Assembly: GCF_018613655.1 (NCBI RefSeq)
Contig: NZ_JAGGPW010000004.1
Location: 1,039,249 to 1,103,248, forward strand
Origin: Planococcus sp. ISL-109
GTDB taxonomy: Bacteria > Bacillota > Bacilli > Bacillales_A > Planococcaceae
Length of the DNA: 64,000 nt
Reading direction: 5' to 3'
Shown here: in pieces, positions 56,649-64,000 of the stretch
Layout: every line of letters starts with the position of its first letter
Position numbering within the stretch: position 1 is the first letter of the stretch
The notes under the pieces: model-generated
Database searches by the model: none
Seen by the model: only the letters and a program-made list of their open reading frames with translations
What the model was told of the DNA's origin: nothing
Position numbers and translations under genes: made by a program

Positions 56649-58342
56649 TTGTCGAGCTCCTCGTTCAGCCGGCTCCACAACTTCCGGTGTGTCGTGACAT
56701 TGTGCGCACGGTCCGTCGTCACTTCAATGATGCGGACCGGCTTTTCTTTCGGAGTTCTAAGCGCGTATTGCAACTCCTCTACCGTATCCGCAGAAAAATA
56801 CTCGGCATCATACATTTCGGCCGCCGCTTTAAAGCCAATTCCTGTCGGTGTGCCGAACAGCTCTTCATAGTACCGTTCTTCTTGTGACTGCGGCAAATAC
56901 GAAAAGATGCCACCGCCGTCATTATTCATGACCACAATCGTCATATCAGCAGCTTGAAGCTTCGATGCGATCAAGCCGTTTAAATCGTGCAAGAGCGCCA
57001 AGTCGCCGATCAATAAAAATCCAGGCCGGCCTTTTGCGGATTGGATTCCAAAAGCCGTCGAGACCACTCCGTCAATGCCATTGGCGCCCCGGTTCGCAAA
57101 AATTTGGACATCCCGTTCCGTCACTTGGAAGTAAGTGTCAGCATCCCGTATCGGCATGCTGCTGCTGACGGTCAAGTCACACCCGTCCAATTCCTCAAAA
57201 AAGGCTTGCGCCAATACGCCCTCATCCACTTGTTGCCCACAATGCTCCGCGATAGTGGCGCGCGCAATCACTGCCGCTTCCATCCACAGATTGAGATACG
57301 AACTATCCGGACATTCACTAAGCTTCAGTTTCCATAAAGCAGAAGAATCTTGCTGGATATGGTGCGTGACAATCGATTGCGGGTCGCGCAGCATCGGGCT
57401 TTCGTCGATGACGATATAACGCTTCGGTTTTATTTTTGACAGGAATAAGCTGAGCGGTTTTGACACGGGCTGAGGCCCGGTTCTTACGACAACGTCCGGT
57501 ATAATACGCTTAGTAAAGCTTTCATTTTTCAGTAAGGCATCATACGAATCGATAATCAATCCGTGCATATCTTCTGGAATGTTTGCCCGCAGATTCGACA
57601 AAGGGTCCGCAAGCACCGGCCATCCGAGCTGGCGGATAAACCGCCATTGCTCTTCTGAAATATGCCCGGTATTTTCTCCGGCAATCAACAGGCCTCGTCT
57701 TTGTGCGAGGGATTCCTCTAAAAAGCCCTGAGCTTCAGCCGAGAGCTGCTGGCTGCTTTCAAATCGGTGCAGTTCGCTCACGCTTTCGTACGGTTGGTCA
57801 AAATCGATGCCTAGTGGTTCACGGAACGGTACATTCAAATGGATCGGCCCTTTCGGCGCCGTCTCTGCCACTGCAGCGGCTCTCGCCAAATGACGTGCCA
57901 AATAATCTAAGCGGTTGCCTTGTTCAGGCAACGGCAAATCCACCGACCATTTAACATGGGAACCGAATAAATTGATTTGATTGATCGCTTGCGGCGCACC
58001 GACTTCCCGCAATTCGTGCGGACGGTCTGCCGTTACGACGATCAGCGGCACGCGCGCATAGAACGCCTCGACAATCGCCGGAAAATAATTGGCGGCCGCA
58101 GTTCCGGACGTACACACTAAAACAACTGGGCTGTTCGTCGCTTTAGCCAAGCCGAGCGCATAAAATCCAGCGGAACGCTCATCGATTTGGCGGTAGGTTT
58201 CCATGCCCTCTTGTTTCATGAAAGCATAAGCCAGTGGTGTCGAACGGGACCCAGGGCTGATGACCGCTTTTTGGACACCAGCCTGAACAAGGGAATGCGT
58301 AAATGCAAACACGTATTCAGTTAAAAACTCACGATTCGTCAT
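56639..58342 (-). CDS. menD: SEPHCHC synthase
   Basis: ThDP-dependent enzyme joining isochorismate and 2-oxoglutarate, 567 aa. It begins with a helix and SPGSRSTPLAYAF, then IDERSAGFYALGLAKA with the catalytic Glu, CTSGTAAANYFPAIVEA, and the ThDP motif GDLALLHDLNGL followed by NNDGGGIFSYLP. GGGAGGA lies 7 nt before the ATG. The start overlaps the menF stop by 14 bp. Confidence 0.96.
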   Translation of the reverse strand: MTNREFLTEYVFAFTHSLVQAGVQKAVISPGSRSTPLAYAFMKQEGMETYRQIDERSAGFYALGLAKATNSPVVLVCTSGTAAANYFPAIVEAFYARVPLIVVTADRPHELREVGAPQAINQINLFGSHVKWSVDLPLPEQGNRLDYLARHLARAAAVAETAPKGPIHLNVPFREPLGIDFDQPYESVSELHRFESSQQLSAEAQGFLEESLAQRRGLLIAGENTGHISEEQWRFIRQLGWPVLADPLSNLRANIPEDMHGLIIDSYDALLKNESFTKRIIPDVVVRTGPQPVSKPLSLFLSKIKPKRYIVIDESPMLRDPQSIVTHHIQQDSSALWKLKLSECPDSSYLNLWMEAAVIARATIAEHCGQQVDEGVLAQAFFEELDGCDLTVSSSMPIRDADTYFQVTERDVQIFANRGANGIDGVVSTAFGIQSAKGRPGFLLIGDLALLHDLNGLIASKLQAADMTIVVMNNDGGGIFSYLPQSQEERYYEELFGTPTGIGFKAAAEMYDAEYFSADTVEELQYALRTPKEKPVRIIEVTTDRAHNVTTHRKLWSRLNEELDKWN

Positions 58343-59720
58343 GAAGATTTCCTCCCAGGACTCGGAGCATCGGACGGAACTTGACCCACGTCTCTTCATA
58401 TTCGGCTTCCGGCGTCGAATCAGCTACAATTCCGCCGCCTGCATACAAATACGCCTTATTGCCATCAATCAATGCTGACCGAATCGCCACTGCAAATTCT
58501 CCGTCGCCTTTCGCATCAATCCATCCGATCGGCGATGCATAATAGCCCCGATTCAACGGCTCATATGAACGGATCAAACTCAAAGCTTGATGTTTCGGTT
58601 CACCGCCAAGAGCTGGTGTCGGATGCAGCGCTTCGACCAGATCCAGGAGCGAACTGCCGTTTTTCAATTGCCCTTCTACCGGTGTATGAAGGTGCTGGAT
58701 ATCGCGTATTTTCATCAATTTAGGAATGTGTGGAATTTGTGGGATCGAACAATGTTCTTTAAACACATCGCCGATCATTTGTACTACGTATTGGTGCTCG
58801 GAACGGTTTTTCGAATCGTTCAGCAAAGCATTTCCCAATGCCTCATCTTCCTCCACCGATTTCCCGCGAGGGGTTGATCCAGCAAGGCAAGTGGACAATG
58901 CTTTTTGCGCCTCCACTTTGACGAGCCGCTCCGGTGTCGCACCGAAGAAGAACTGCTCTCCCGCTTCTAAACCGAACAAAAAGCTTTCCGGCTGTTCATT
59001 TGCCGCTTGTGAGAGAGCAGCCGCTGCTGACAGCGGCTCTTCAAAACGCAGCCCCAGTGCCCTAGCGATGACGACTTTATCAACTTCGCCGGATCGGATC
59101 ACTCTCGTAACTTTTTCAATCGAGCGCATATATTCTTCTTTTTTCAATTCCTTCTTTTCCAGTACGCGTGGTTTCATATACACTTTCGGCTCCGAAACTT
59201 GTGTTGCATGAATAAGCCGATCGCGTTCTTTTCGAAGTGCTTCAAAATCCGCAAAACTGTTCGGTTTGTTGGTGATCAAGTGGACACTGACATAAGCCTG
59301 CTCCCCTTTCACAATCAACTGGAAAGTCGGCATGGCAAAATAAGCCTGCGGGAAGTTTCTCCATTCGCTCGGCTGATTGTTCAAGGGGTCGAATGAAAAG
59401 CCGCCGAACAAAACCGGCTGCACAGCCGTTTCCTCGTTGACCAATTGTGCACTTAACGCTTGCCAGTCCTGTTGTATGCTTTTATAGCGCTCTTCATGAT
59501 CATCTGCTGTCAAAACATATGCATGCCCAAGACCGACCATCGTAAAGGATTTTTCGCGGTTCTGCCAGAACATACGCTTCCCTTCATATGATTCTTGTCC
59601 CGCTTCAAAAAATGCTAGTGCAGACATGGTGGAAACTTCGATGGTTTCCGTATAAAAGCGATAGCCGCTAAAGCGGTTCGCTGCCAATTTTTCGGTTGAT
59701 GAATACGATTGTGGATTCAC
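58329..59720 (-). CDS. menF: Isochorismate synthase
   Basis: Chorismate-binding enzyme committing chorismate to menaquinone, 463 aa. The C-terminal catalytic domain (about residues 200-455) shows KVVIARALGLRF, FGATPERLVKVE, STCLAGSTPRG, SEHQYVVQMI, HLHTPVEGQL and LHPTPALGG. The start is GTG with GGAGGT 6 nt upstream. First gene of the men operon and divergent from menA. Confidence 0.95.
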   Translation of the reverse strand: MNPQSYSSTEKLAANRFSGYRFYTETIEVSTMSALAFFEAGQESYEGKRMFWQNREKSFTMVGLGHAYVLTADDHEERYKSIQQDWQALSAQLVNEETAVQPVLFGGFSFDPLNNQPSEWRNFPQAYFAMPTFQLIVKGEQAYVSVHLITNKPNSFADFEALRKERDRLIHATQVSEPKVYMKPRVLEKKELKKEEYMRSIEKVTRVIRSGEVDKVVIARALGLRFEEPLSAAAALSQAANEQPESFLFGLEAGEQFFFGATPERLVKVEAQKALSTCLAGSTPRGKSVEEDEALGNALLNDSKNRSEHQYVVQMIGDVFKEHCSIPQIPHIPKLMKIRDIQHLHTPVEGQLKNGSSLLDLVEALHPTPALGGEPKHQALSLIRSYEPLNRGYYASPIGWIDAKGDGEFAVAIRSALIDGNKAYLYAGGGIVADSTPEAEYEETWVKFRPMLRVLGGNLHDES

Positions 59721-59881
59721 CGGATTACCTCCGTTTACTACAGCGTCAAACAGCTGTGATGCATTTTACTCTCTGCCTTCTATCATACCCCTTTCTCTGG
59801 AATTCAGCACAACATATGCTGTAAAAATCTTCGTTTTGAAGTACAATATAGGTTGGAATGAAATGAATAGGAGAGATACAA

Positions 59882-60796
59882 ATGACACATTCCATACAAG
59901 CTGATAGCGGTTGGCGCGTCTGGTGGCAGCTTACCCGCCCTCATACATTGACCGCATCATTCGCACCCGTTTTTCTCGGGACCATGATTGCCATCCACTA
60001 CAGCACTTTAGATTGGCCACTGTTTCTCGCAATGCTGATAGCCAGTTTACTGATACAAGCAGCCACCAATATGTTCAACGAATACTACGACTATGCACGC
60101 GGGCTGGACACCAAGGAATCCATCGGCATAGGCGGTGCAATCGTGCGCAATGGTGTTTCCCCAAAAACCGTTCTTGTACTCGCCTTTTTGTTATATGCCA
60201 TTTCCGCAGTGCTCGGCCTCTATATTGCTGCAGCTACAAGCTGGTGGCTCCTTGCAGTCGGTGGAATCGGGATGTTGGTAGGTTTTTTCTATACCGGTGG
60301 CCCTTATCCGATCGCTTATACACCGCTCGGGGAATTATTTTCCGGATTATTCATGGGCTTTCTCATCGTCATTGTCGCCTTTTATGTCCAAACGGGAACA
60401 ATCACAACTACAGCTATCATGCTAGCTATACCAAGCACATTGCTCGTTGCTGCAATCATGATGGCCAATAATATCCGCGATATGGTCGGAGATGAGAAAA
60501 GCGGCAGACGGACCTTGGCGATTTTAGCTGGCAGGCCAGCAGCCGTTACGATTTTCATGTGGTTCTTTATTTTGTCCTATGCATGGATCATTTTATTGGT
60601 CGTACTCGGAACCGTCAGCCCCTGGGCCTTATTGGTTTTACTGAGTATAATAAAACCGATTAAAGTCATTATGATATTCAAGCGTTATACTGAACCTCTG
60701 CAAGTCATGCCAGCTATGAAAGATACCGGCATCACAAATACTTTATTTAGCTTCTTACTGGCAATCGGACTATTGGTTGATTATTTTTTATCATGA
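59882..60796 (+). CDS. menA: 1,4-Dihydroxy-2-naphthoate polyprenyltransferase
   Basis: Integral membrane UbiA-family enzyme attaching the prenyl tail to DHNA, 304 aa with about eight helices. The first aspartate-rich motif is NMFNEYYDYARGLD (~residues 63-76) and the second is NNIRDMVGDEKSGRRT (~residues 197-212). AGGAGAGA precedes the ATG. With menFDHBEC on the other strand the window lacks only the last steps (menI-type thioesterase, menG). Confidence 0.95.
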   Translation: MTHSIQADSGWRVWWQLTRPHTLTASFAPVFLGTMIAIHYSTLDWPLFLAMLIASLLIQAATNMFNEYYDYARGLDTKESIGIGGAIVRNGVSPKTVLVLAFLLYAISAVLGLYIAAATSWWLLAVGGIGMLVGFFYTGGPYPIAYTPLGELFSGLFMGFLIVIVAFYVQTGTITTTAIMLAIPSTLLVAAIMMANNIRDMVGDEKSGRRTLAILAGRPAAVTIFMWFFILSYAWIILLVVLGTVSPWALLVLLSIIKPIKVIMIFKRYTEPLQVMPAMKDTGITNTLFSFLLAIGLLVDYFLS

Positions 60797-60802
60797 ATAT
60801 GG

Positions 60803-60835
60803 AAAAGCTGACAGGAGCGCCCCCCGTCAGCTTTT
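60803..60835 (+). terminator. Terminator after menA
   Basis: Perfect 10-bp stem (AAAAGCTGAC/GTCAGCTTTT) with a GC-rich 13-nt loop, then TTCTTT. Confidence 0.88.
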
Positions 60836-60948
60836 TCTTTCTATATAAAGTTTAAAGCTTAGTCTTTCAGACAACTCCTTTCTATATATAGTATAAAACA
60901 CTAAGTTGCGATATATTGTTTTTAGTATATACAGAAATGAGAAATGTT

Positions 60949-61929
60949 ATGAAACCGATCATATTAGGGATCATAGGCACCCTATTTTTCGCCGTTACAT
61001 TTGTGGTGAATGCTCTGATGGATGCTGGAGGTGGTCATTGGGTATGGAGCGCTTCGTTGCGCTATCTCTTCATAATCCCATTTCTGCTCTTAATCGTTTT
61101 TCTCCGGGGCAATTTAAGTTCTCTTTTTAAAGAAATGGCAAACCATAAGAAATAATGGTTACTTTGGAGTTTTGTCGGGTTCGGGCTTTTCTATGCTCCT
61201 CTGTGCTTTGCAGCTGCTTATTCTCCTGGCTGGCTGATTGCCGGCACGTGGCAAGTCACAATTATTGCTGGCACATTATTAACACCGCTATTTTACATAA
61301 AAGTAACTACTTCCAATCGAGTATTAGTTCATAGACAACAAATCCCGCTAAAAGGATTAATATTTTCATTGATCATCCTAGCAGGAATAGTTTTAATCCA
61401 GCATGACCATTTAACAAGTGTTTCTATTATGACCGTTCTTCTTGGTTTAATCCCTGTATTGATTGTTGCTTTTGCTTATCCGCTCGGTAATCGAAAAATG
61501 ATGGAACTCTACGAAGGACGATTGGATGCATATCAACGCGTTCTTGGAATGACTTTGGCTAGCCTGCCGTTTTGGCTCATTTTATCGTTATATGGCTTTA
61601 GTACAGTCGGAGCACCCTCTTTCACTCAAACTTACCAAACTATAGTCGTCGCCATCAGTTCAGGAGGCATAGCGACCGTTCTTTTCTTTATGGCGACCGA
61701 TATGGTTAGGGACAATATGCCAAAACTCGCTGCAGTTGAAGCGACGCAATCCTTGGAAGTTATCTTTGCGCTCGTGGGAGAATTGTTACTGCTGTCCATT
61801 GTATTTCCTTCCCCGCTTGCCTTACTCGGTTTAATTTTGGTTATGGTCGGTATGACAACCCATAGCTTTGTTTCTAAGAATGTCGTGCAAACTAAAAACG
61901 AAAAAAGCGTCATGCATATGAATGCATGA
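60949..61929 (+). pseudogene. EmrE/EamA-type multidrug efflux transporter, interrupted by a nonsense codon
   Basis: One frame of about 326 codons encodes a ten-helix DMT-superfamily transporter but contains a single TAA at 61153-61155 (codon 69). The protein reads through as ...EMANHKK, stop, WLLWSFVGFGLFYAPLCFAA..., so only one codon is changed; CAA (Gln) is one substitution away. A TTG near 61366 could start a C-terminal fragment of about 187 residues. ATGs at 60937 and 60949 are both possible starts and neither has a good ribosome-binding site. Function lost unless the stop is read through or is a sequencing error. Confidence 0.85.
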
Positions 61930-61938
61930 CGCTTTTTA
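61902..61938. terminator. Bidirectional terminator between the transporter pseudogene and the tRNA operon
   Basis: Perfect 16-bp stem (AAAAAGCGTCATGCAT and its complement) with a 4-nt loop. It contains the end of the transporter frame and lies 3 bp after tRNA-Glu, so it also ends the rrn-tRNA transcript. Confidence 0.93.
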
Positions 61939-61940
61939 TA

Positions 61941-62012
61941 TGACCCCTACGGGATTCGAACCCGTGTTACCGCCGTGAAAGGGCGGTGTCTTAACCGCTT
62001 GACCAAGGGGCC
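61941..62012 (-). tRNA. tRNA-Glu (UUC)
   Basis: Cloverleaf with anticodon loop CTTTCAC and T-loop TTCGAAT; acceptor stem GGCCCCT/AGGGGTC. No 3' CCA is encoded. Last tRNA of the operon. Confidence 0.97.
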
Positions 62013-62018
62013 TATTAC

Positions 62019-62110
62019 TGGCGGAGAAGGAGGGATTTGAACCCTCGCGCCGGTGTTACCGACCTACACCCTTAGCAGGGGCGCCTCTTCAGCCACTTGA
62101 GTACTTCCCC
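62019..62110 (-). tRNA. tRNA-Ser (GCU)
   Basis: Long variable arm typical of serine tRNAs; anticodon loop CTGCTAA; CCA encoded. Confidence 0.97.
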
Positions 62111-62115
62111 AGTTA

Positions 62116-62191
62116 TGGCTCCGAAGGTAGGACTCGAACCTACGACCATCGCATTAACAGTGCGGTGCTCTACCAACTGAGCTACTTCGGA
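62116..62191 (-). tRNA. tRNA-Asn (GUU)
   Basis: Anticodon loop CTGTTAA; acceptor stem TCCGAAG/CTTCGGA; CCA encoded. Confidence 0.97.
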
Positions 62192-62195
62192 ACAA

Positions 62196-62272
<77 letters not shown>

Positions 62273-62274
62273 AT

Positions 62275-62348
62275 TGGAGCGGGTGAAGGGAATCGAACCC
62301 TCATCATCAGCTTGGAAGGCTGAGGTTTTACCACTAAACTACACCCGC
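62275..62348 (-). tRNA. tRNA-Gly (UCC)
   Basis: Anticodon loop CTTCCAA; acceptor stem GCGGGTG/CACCCGC; CCA encoded. Confidence 0.97.
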
Positions 62349-62352
62349 AATA

Positions 62353-62428
62353 TGGTGGGTCAGGACGGAATCGAACCGCCGACACTTAGAGCTTCAATCT
62401 AATGCTCTACCGACTGAGCTACTGACCC
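62353..62428 (-). tRNA. tRNA-Phe (GAA)
   Basis: Anticodon loop TTGAAGC between TTAGA/TCTAA; CCA encoded. In B. subtilis trnB a tRNA-His follows here; it is absent. Confidence 0.96.
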
Positions 62429-62441
62429 ATATTTAAAAAAA

Positions 62442-62517
62442 TGGCGGTCCCGACCGGGATCGAACCGGCGATCTCCTGCGTGACAGGCAGGCATGTTAAC
62501 CGCTACACCACGGGACC
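62442..62517 (-). tRNA. tRNA-Asp (GUC)
   Basis: Anticodon loop CTGTCAC; acceptor stem GGTCCCG/CGGGACC; CCA encoded. Confidence 0.97.
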
Positions 62518-62519
62518 AT

Positions 62520-62597
<78 letters not shown>

Positions 62598-62640
62598 ATA
62601 ATAATATAGAAGAAAAAATTGTCCACACATTTTGTAAATA

Positions 62641-62733
62641 TGGAGGAGGAAGAGGGATTCGAACCCCCGCGGGATTTGACTCCCCTGTCGGTTTTCAAGA
62701 CCGATCCCTTCAGCCAGACTTGGGTATTCCTCC
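62641..62733 (-). tRNA. tRNA-Ser (UGA)
   Basis: Long variable arm; anticodon loop CTTGAAA; CCA encoded. Confidence 0.96.
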
Positions 62734-62748
62734 ATGGTAATATATAAA

Positions 62749-62825
62749 TGGTGGACCTTGCAGGACTCGAACCTGCGACCGGACGGTTATGAGCCGTCTG
62801 CTCTAACCAACTGAGCTAAAGGTCC
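62749..62825 (-). tRNA. tRNA with CAU anticodon, probably tRNA-Ile2 (lysidine-modified)
   Basis: Anticodon loop CTCATAA; acceptor stem GGACCTT/AAGGTCC. The cluster already has an initiator and an elongator Met tRNA, and B. subtilis trnB has a CAU-type Ile tRNA at this position, so Ile is the better call. CCA encoded. Confidence 0.85.
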
Positions 62826-62833
62826 TAAAAAAG

Positions 62834-62907
62834 TGGCGGCAGAGGGGATCGAACCCCCGACCTTACGGGTATGAACCGTACGCTCTAGCCAGCTGAGCTA
62901 CGCCGCC
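62834..62907 (-). tRNA. tRNA-Met (CAU), elongator
   Basis: Anticodon loop TTCATAC; acceptor stem GGCGGCG/TGCCGCC with discriminator A. The following bases are CTT, so CCA is not encoded. Confidence 0.92.
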
Positions 62908-62929
62908 AGGATCTTTAAAGTATGTTAGT

Positions 62930-63005
62930 TGGTGGAGCCTAGCGGGATCGAACCGCTGACCTCCTGCGTGCAAGGCAGGCGCTCTCCCAGCTGAGCTAAG
63001 GCCCC
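62930..63005 (-). tRNA. tRNA-Ala (UGC)
   Basis: Anticodon loop CTTGCAC; acceptor stem GGGGCCT/AGGCTCC with G-U pairing typical of tRNA-Ala; CCA encoded. Confidence 0.97.
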
Positions 63006-63011
63006 ATAAAG

Positions 63012-63088
63012 TGGTCGGGAAGACAGGATTCGAACCTGCGACCCCTTGGTCCCAAACCAAGTGCTCTACCAAGCTGAGCTACTTCCCG
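63012..63088 (-). tRNA. tRNA-Pro (UGG)
   Basis: Anticodon loop TTTGGGA; acceptor stem CGGGAAG/CTTCCCG; CCA encoded. Confidence 0.97.
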
Positions 63089-63115
63089 ACTAAATAGGAT
63101 GATGACTGATAAATA

Positions 63116-63192
63116 TGGTGCGCCCGAGAGGACTCGAACCTCTAACCGCTTGATTCGTAGTCAAGTACTCTATCCAATTGAGCTACGGGCGC
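63116..63192 (-). tRNA. tRNA-Arg (ACG)
   Basis: Anticodon loop CTACGAA, with A34 expected to become inosine; acceptor stem GCGCCCG/CGGGCGC; CCA encoded. Confidence 0.97.
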
Positions 63193-63216
63193 ATTATATG
63201 ATTTTTCGCAAAAGAA

Positions 63217-63305
63217 TGGTGCCGAGGACCGGAATCGAACCGGTACGGTAGTCACCTACCGCAGGATTTTAAGTCCTGTGCGTCTGCCAGTTCCGCCACC
63301 CCGGC
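63217..63305 (-). tRNA. tRNA-Leu (UAA)
   Basis: Long variable arm; anticodon loop CTTAAAA; CCA encoded. Confidence 0.97.
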
Positions 63306-63330
63306 TAGGGTTGGCATCTGTGCAAAAAAA

Positions 63331-63405
63331 TGGAGCGGAAGACGAGGGTCGAACTCGCGACCTCCACCTTGGCAAGGTGGCGTTCTACCACTGAACTACT
63401 TCCGC
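63331..63405 (-). tRNA. tRNA-Gly (GCC)
   Basis: Anticodon loop TTGCCAA; acceptor stem GCGGAAG/CTTCCGC; CCA encoded. Confidence 0.97.
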
Positions 63406-63410
63406 AAAAA

Positions 63411-63495
63411 TGGTGCGGGTGAAGGGAGTCGAACCCCCACGCCCGAAGGCGCTAGATCCTAAGTCTAGTGCGTCTGCCAGTTCCGCCACACCCGC
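63411..63495 (-). tRNA. tRNA-Leu (UAG)
   Basis: Long variable arm; anticodon loop CTTAGGA; CCA encoded. Confidence 0.97.
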
Positions 63496-63517
63496 GTGGC
63501 AATTAAATTGTAAAAAA

Positions 63518-63593
63518 TGGTGAGCCATGAAGGATTCGAACCTTCGACCCTCTGATTAAAAGTCAGATGCTCTACCAACTGAGCTAATGGCTC
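63518..63593 (-). tRNA. tRNA-Lys (UUU)
   Basis: Anticodon loop CTTTTAA; acceptor stem GAGCCAT/ATGGCTC; CCA encoded. Confidence 0.97.
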
Positions 63594-63602
63594 CTACATG
63601 AG

Positions 63603-63678
<76 letters not shown>

Positions 63679-63692
63679 AACAAAATGAAAAG

Positions 63693-63768
63693 TGGTGGAG
63701 GATGACGGGATCGAACCGCCGACCCTCTGCTTGTAAGGCAGATGCTCTCCCAGCTGAGCTAATCCTCC
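63693..63768 (-). tRNA. tRNA-Val (UAC)
   Basis: Anticodon loop CTTACAA; acceptor stem GGAGGAT/ATCCTCC; CCA encoded. First tRNA after the 5S rRNA. Confidence 0.97.
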
Positions 63769-63777
63769 ATATGTAGT

Positions 63778-63893
<116 letters not shown>

Positions 63894-64000
63894 CTATAAG
63901 ATTTTCGAAAGACAAGACTTATTATACCAACTCTGACGAGTTTTACAAGTCTTTTTTTGCCGTAAGGCAAAGTTTCTTGTTCTTTCAAAACTGGATAAAT

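Overview
The window is a chromosomal segment of a Bacillales (low-GC Firmicute) bacterium. The gene order follows the Bacillus subtilis 'yt' region almost throughout: acsA-acuABC-ccpA-aroA-ytxGHJ-murC-sftA-ytpRQP-ytoP-ytzB-ytnP-trmB-ytlR-thpR-dat-pepV-rsuA-ytgP-ytfP-leuS-ytqAB-ytpA-ytoA-metK-pckA-ytmA-ytkD-dps-yidD-menCEBHDF, then a trnB-like tRNA cluster. I see no sporulation genes. A Planococcaceae member such as Planococcus is my inference from overall resemblance, not something I could compute.

Layout. 1-7.4 kb: a class A penicillin-binding protein cut by the window edge, converging on acetyl-CoA synthetase, with the divergent acuABC operon that controls it. 7.4-13 kb: ccpA, a DAHP synthase/chorismate mutase, the sigma-B-type ytxGHJ operon and murC. 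13-20 kb: the DNA translocase sftA with ytpR/ytpQ/ytpP, a lipoprotein, a DUF84 NTPase and an M42 peptidase. 20-30 kb: tRNA methylation, a lipid kinase-like protein, an RNA phosphodiesterase, D-amino acid aminotransferase, dipeptidase, a pseudouridine synthase, the MurJ-type flippase and a flavoprotein. 30.2-31.05 kb: a gene-free stretch with two copies of a 150-bp foldable repeat and a short very GC-rich element. 31-36.9 kb: leuS with a T-box leader, a 3-oxoacid CoA-transferase pair, ytqA and ytqB. 36.9-45 kb: an accessory block at the place where B. subtilis has ytpB. It holds an ABC ATPase with a defective Walker A motif, a twice-frameshifted FtsX-type permease, pyruvate oxidase, a zinc-type dehydrogenase, an LLM flavin oxidoreductase and a YtpA-like hydrolase without its nucleophilic serine. 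45-52.4 kb: gamma carbonic anhydrase, metK with a SAM-I riboswitch, pckA with a CcpN-type operator, ytmA, ytkD, a sigma-B-type dps, yidD and a zinc-binding lipoprotein behind a Zur box. 52.4-60.8 kb: the menaquinone operon menFDHBEC and the divergent menA. 60.9-62 kb: an EamA/EmrE-type transporter gene broken by one nonsense codon. 61.9-63.9 kb: twenty tRNA genes and the 5S rRNA, forming the 3' end of an rrn operon read on the minus strand.

How the genes fit together. Central carbon control dominates: AcsA with its acetylation and deacetylation enzymes, CcpA, PckA, CoA-transferase, pyruvate oxidase, and menaquinone for respiration. Envelope growth (PBP, MurC, the flippase, D-amino acid aminotransferase) and translation (LeuRS, TrmB, RsuA, tRNAs) are the other main themes. 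Most operons end in strong Rho-independent hairpins, often bidirectional and often overlapping stop codons.

The most noteworthy features are the paired structured repeat at 30.26-30.66 kb, the decaying ABC transporter, the serine-less YtpA homologue, the nonsense-interrupted transporter, and the predicted CcpA site upstream of the aroA-ccpA operon. I found no CRISPR array, insertion sequence, phage or defence system.
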